64,000 nt of DNA, taken from positions 1,054,001-1,118,000 of the forward strand of contig OY782875.1 in NCBI GenBank assembly GCA_963678565.1, written 5' to 3'. The position numbers and the translations under genes were made by a program. Below, piece after piece: positions 63,069-64,000 of the stretch. The DNA is from SKHV01 sp963678565 (GTDB taxonomy: Bacteria; Bacteroidota; Bacteroidia; Bacteroidales; Prolixibacteraceae). Numbering within the stretch: position 1 is the first letter of the stretch; every line of letters starts with the position of its first letter. Under the pieces are notes generated by a model, which made no database searches, was not told the DNA's origin, and saw only the letters and a program-made list of their open reading frames with translations.

Positions 63069-63302
63069 TTATGCCAGTTTCGTTTCGATACATGCTATCA
63101 TTTCACCAAGGTTTTTCCATTGCTGAATTTCACGCGAGGTAAACTTGATTTTAAAATGCTTTTCAATGGCAACAATTAGCATGATGTGCGATAGAGAATC
63201 CCATTCTTCAATGTCGTTAGCCGTTGTTTGATTGGTTAAGCTTATTGTTTCCAGATCGAGTACATCGATGAAGATCTCATTTAATTCTTGAATTATATTC
63301 AT
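63069..63302 (-). CDS. Acyl carrier protein
   Basis: 77 residues. The phosphopantetheine attachment site is Ser36 in EEWDSLSHIMLIVAIEKHF. The four-helix ACP pattern is intact (IIQELNEIFIDVL at the N-terminus, EIQQWKNLGEMIACIE at the end). It is not the fatty-acid ACP by sequence (no DSLDTVE). Its start overlaps the end of the FkbH gene by 26 bp, which points to coupled translation and a dedicated partnership. Confidence 0.92.
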   Translation of the reverse strand: MNIIQELNEIFIDVLDLETISLTNQTTANDIEEWDSLSHIMLIVAIEKHFKIKFTSREIQQWKNLGEMIACIETKLA

Positions 63303-64000
63303 TGTTTCTGATTTTCTTATTTGATTCTTTTAGCTGAATATATGTTTGAATAGCTTGATATTTTTCGATGTTCAATATCCAAATATCATTTCTTTTTTCA
63401 AAACCTAAATTGCGATAGTGGTTTTGTACCATTGTATTTTTTGCGGTTGGTATGTATTCGCCAACGAGAGAAGGGTATCCCAACTTTTTTGCTTGTTCAA
63501 CTAAGGTATTTAGCACAAAATGCTCCATGCCTCTTTTCAAAACTCGGCAACTCATTAGCCAGGTATCGATAAATAGTTTTGTTGAAGATTGTTTTTTGAG
63601 AATAACGACACAAATTAAGCCATTGTCGCCAAATCGATCTTTAAGCGTAAAAGTAATTGGTACATAGTTTATATCGAGTGCAATCTCTTCAATTTCGGAT
63701 TCAGAGTATCGAACCGTTCTTAAATTGAATTGATTCGAACGCTGTGTGAGCTGGGCAACACGCGGAATGTTAAATGTTGTAAAACCATCGACTGTAGAAC
63801 GCATGTTCAACGATTGCAGAAAGTCGTTTTCGTTGACAAACGATTGTTTGAGTGTAGCTCTTTTCGCCTCGGTTTGATATCGTTTCGTACGCTCACTGTC
63901 TTCCTTTGAAGCCGAAACTGTTTCGAATAAATTTAGTGAATACAAGTATTCAAGATAGTTTGCTGGATCTTCGGGGATCTCTGGGACACAAATTTCAGGA
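63277..64000 (-). CDS. FkbH-like protein, C-terminal part (5' end outside window)
   Basis: The frame is open to the window edge: upstream of the TTG at 63945 it reads PEICVPEIPEDPANYLEYLYS with no stop, so the N-terminal HAD-IIIC phosphatase domain lies beyond position 64000. The visible 240 residues contain the FkbH linker LFETVSASKEDSERTKRYQTEAKR, FNIPRVAQLTQRSNQFNLRT and the GNAT-like tail DRFGDNGLICVVIL...IDTWLMSCRVLKRGMEHFVL...GEYIPTAKNTMVQNHYRNLGFE. FkbH proteins take 1,3-bisphosphoglycerate and load a glyceryl unit onto an ACP, the likely role here with the next gene. Confidence 0.88.
   Translation of the reverse strand, partial: PEICVPEIPEDPANYLEYLYSLNLFETVSASKEDSERTKRYQTEAKRATLKQSFVNENDFLQSLNMRSTVDGFTTFNIPRVAQLTQRSNQFNLRTVRYSESEIEEIALDINYVPITFTLKDRFGDNGLICVVILKKQSSTKLFIDTWLMSCRVLKRGMEHFVLNTLVEQAKKLGYPSLVGEYIPTAKNTMVQNHYRNLGFEKRNDIWILNIEKYQAIQTYIQLKESNKKIRNNEYNSRIK

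Noticed and set aside
62674..63093. Longer MaoC start at 63093
   Set aside because: It would overlap the ACP gene and add residues without hotdog-fold character; the ATG at 63066 lies 3 bp after the ACP stop.
1..64000. CRISPR arrays, prophage, insertion sequences, toxin-antitoxin pairs
   Set aside because: No regularly spaced repeats, transposase, integrase or phage structural gene was found by reading both strands.

Overview
The window reads as part of the chromosome of a marine or anaerobic Bacteroidota, probably of the order Marinilabiliales (Prolixibacteraceae/Marinifilaceae-like; lineage inferred). The evidence is low G+C, type IX secretion sorting domains on three secreted proteins, an ECF sigma/FecR pair with STN-domain partners, promoters of the Bacteroidota form TTG-N18-21-TAnnTTTG, a HECLGH-type dipeptidyl peptidase III, and a ferredoxin-dependent 2-oxoacid oxidoreductase. 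I see no phage, insertion sequence, CRISPR array, rRNA or plasmid gene.

Layout: 1-2.6 kb holds a cut glycosyltransferase, a GSCFA protein and TatD. 2.6-6.4 kb holds L-asparaginase, tRNA-Ser and an ExbB/ExbD-type proton-channel operon with an extra small membrane protein. 6.5-13.5 kb is a compact five-gene unit: ECF sigma factor, FecR anti-sigma, an STN/aspartyl-protease/PDZ protein, an STN/carboxypeptidase-regulatory-like protein, and a macroglobulin-like protein with a plug-like tail. It looks like a cell-surface signalling locus without any TonB-dependent barrel. 13.5-17.3 kb is housekeeping (LplA, DeoC, MazG-like, Dtd, PLD-like, tRNA-Leu). 17.8-22.9 kb carries two large T9SS-secreted polysaccharide-degrading enzymes, a clan-A glycosidase with accessory domains and a PL1 pectate lyase. 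23-44 kb is mostly housekeeping: PriA, Dus, TrhO behind a putative leader-peptide attenuator, a cytidylate-kinase-like protein, a DMT permease, GalM, a 7TM-HD phosphodiesterase, NlpC/P60, PanB, Ddl, DnaB, MtaB and DPP III.

44-50.3 kb has a lipoprotein of unknown role, a MarC protein, a secreted DUF362 protein and a permease. 50.5-55.6 kb (minus strand) is a six-gene operon: prephenate dehydratase, PLP aminotransferase, and the delta, alpha, beta and gamma subunits of a 2-oxoacid:ferredoxin oxidoreductase. It is preceded by a 14-residue Phe-rich leader peptide (FFAF) and a terminator hairpin with a competing upstream segment, a classical phenylalanine attenuator. This suggests that the whole operon, including the oxidoreductase, handles phenylpyruvate. 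55.9-59.1 kb has a PII protein and LeuRS.

59.5-64 kb (minus strand, cut by the window end) is a tightly overlapping FkbH-like / acyl carrier protein / MaoC hydratase / SDR / MBOAT / SGNH operon. I infer a pathway that builds an unusual acyl group on a carrier protein and transfers it to a surface glycan. The most promising items are this acyl-transfer operon, the ECF/FecR/STN-protease locus, the Phe attenuator, and the leader ORF plus terminator upstream of trhO.
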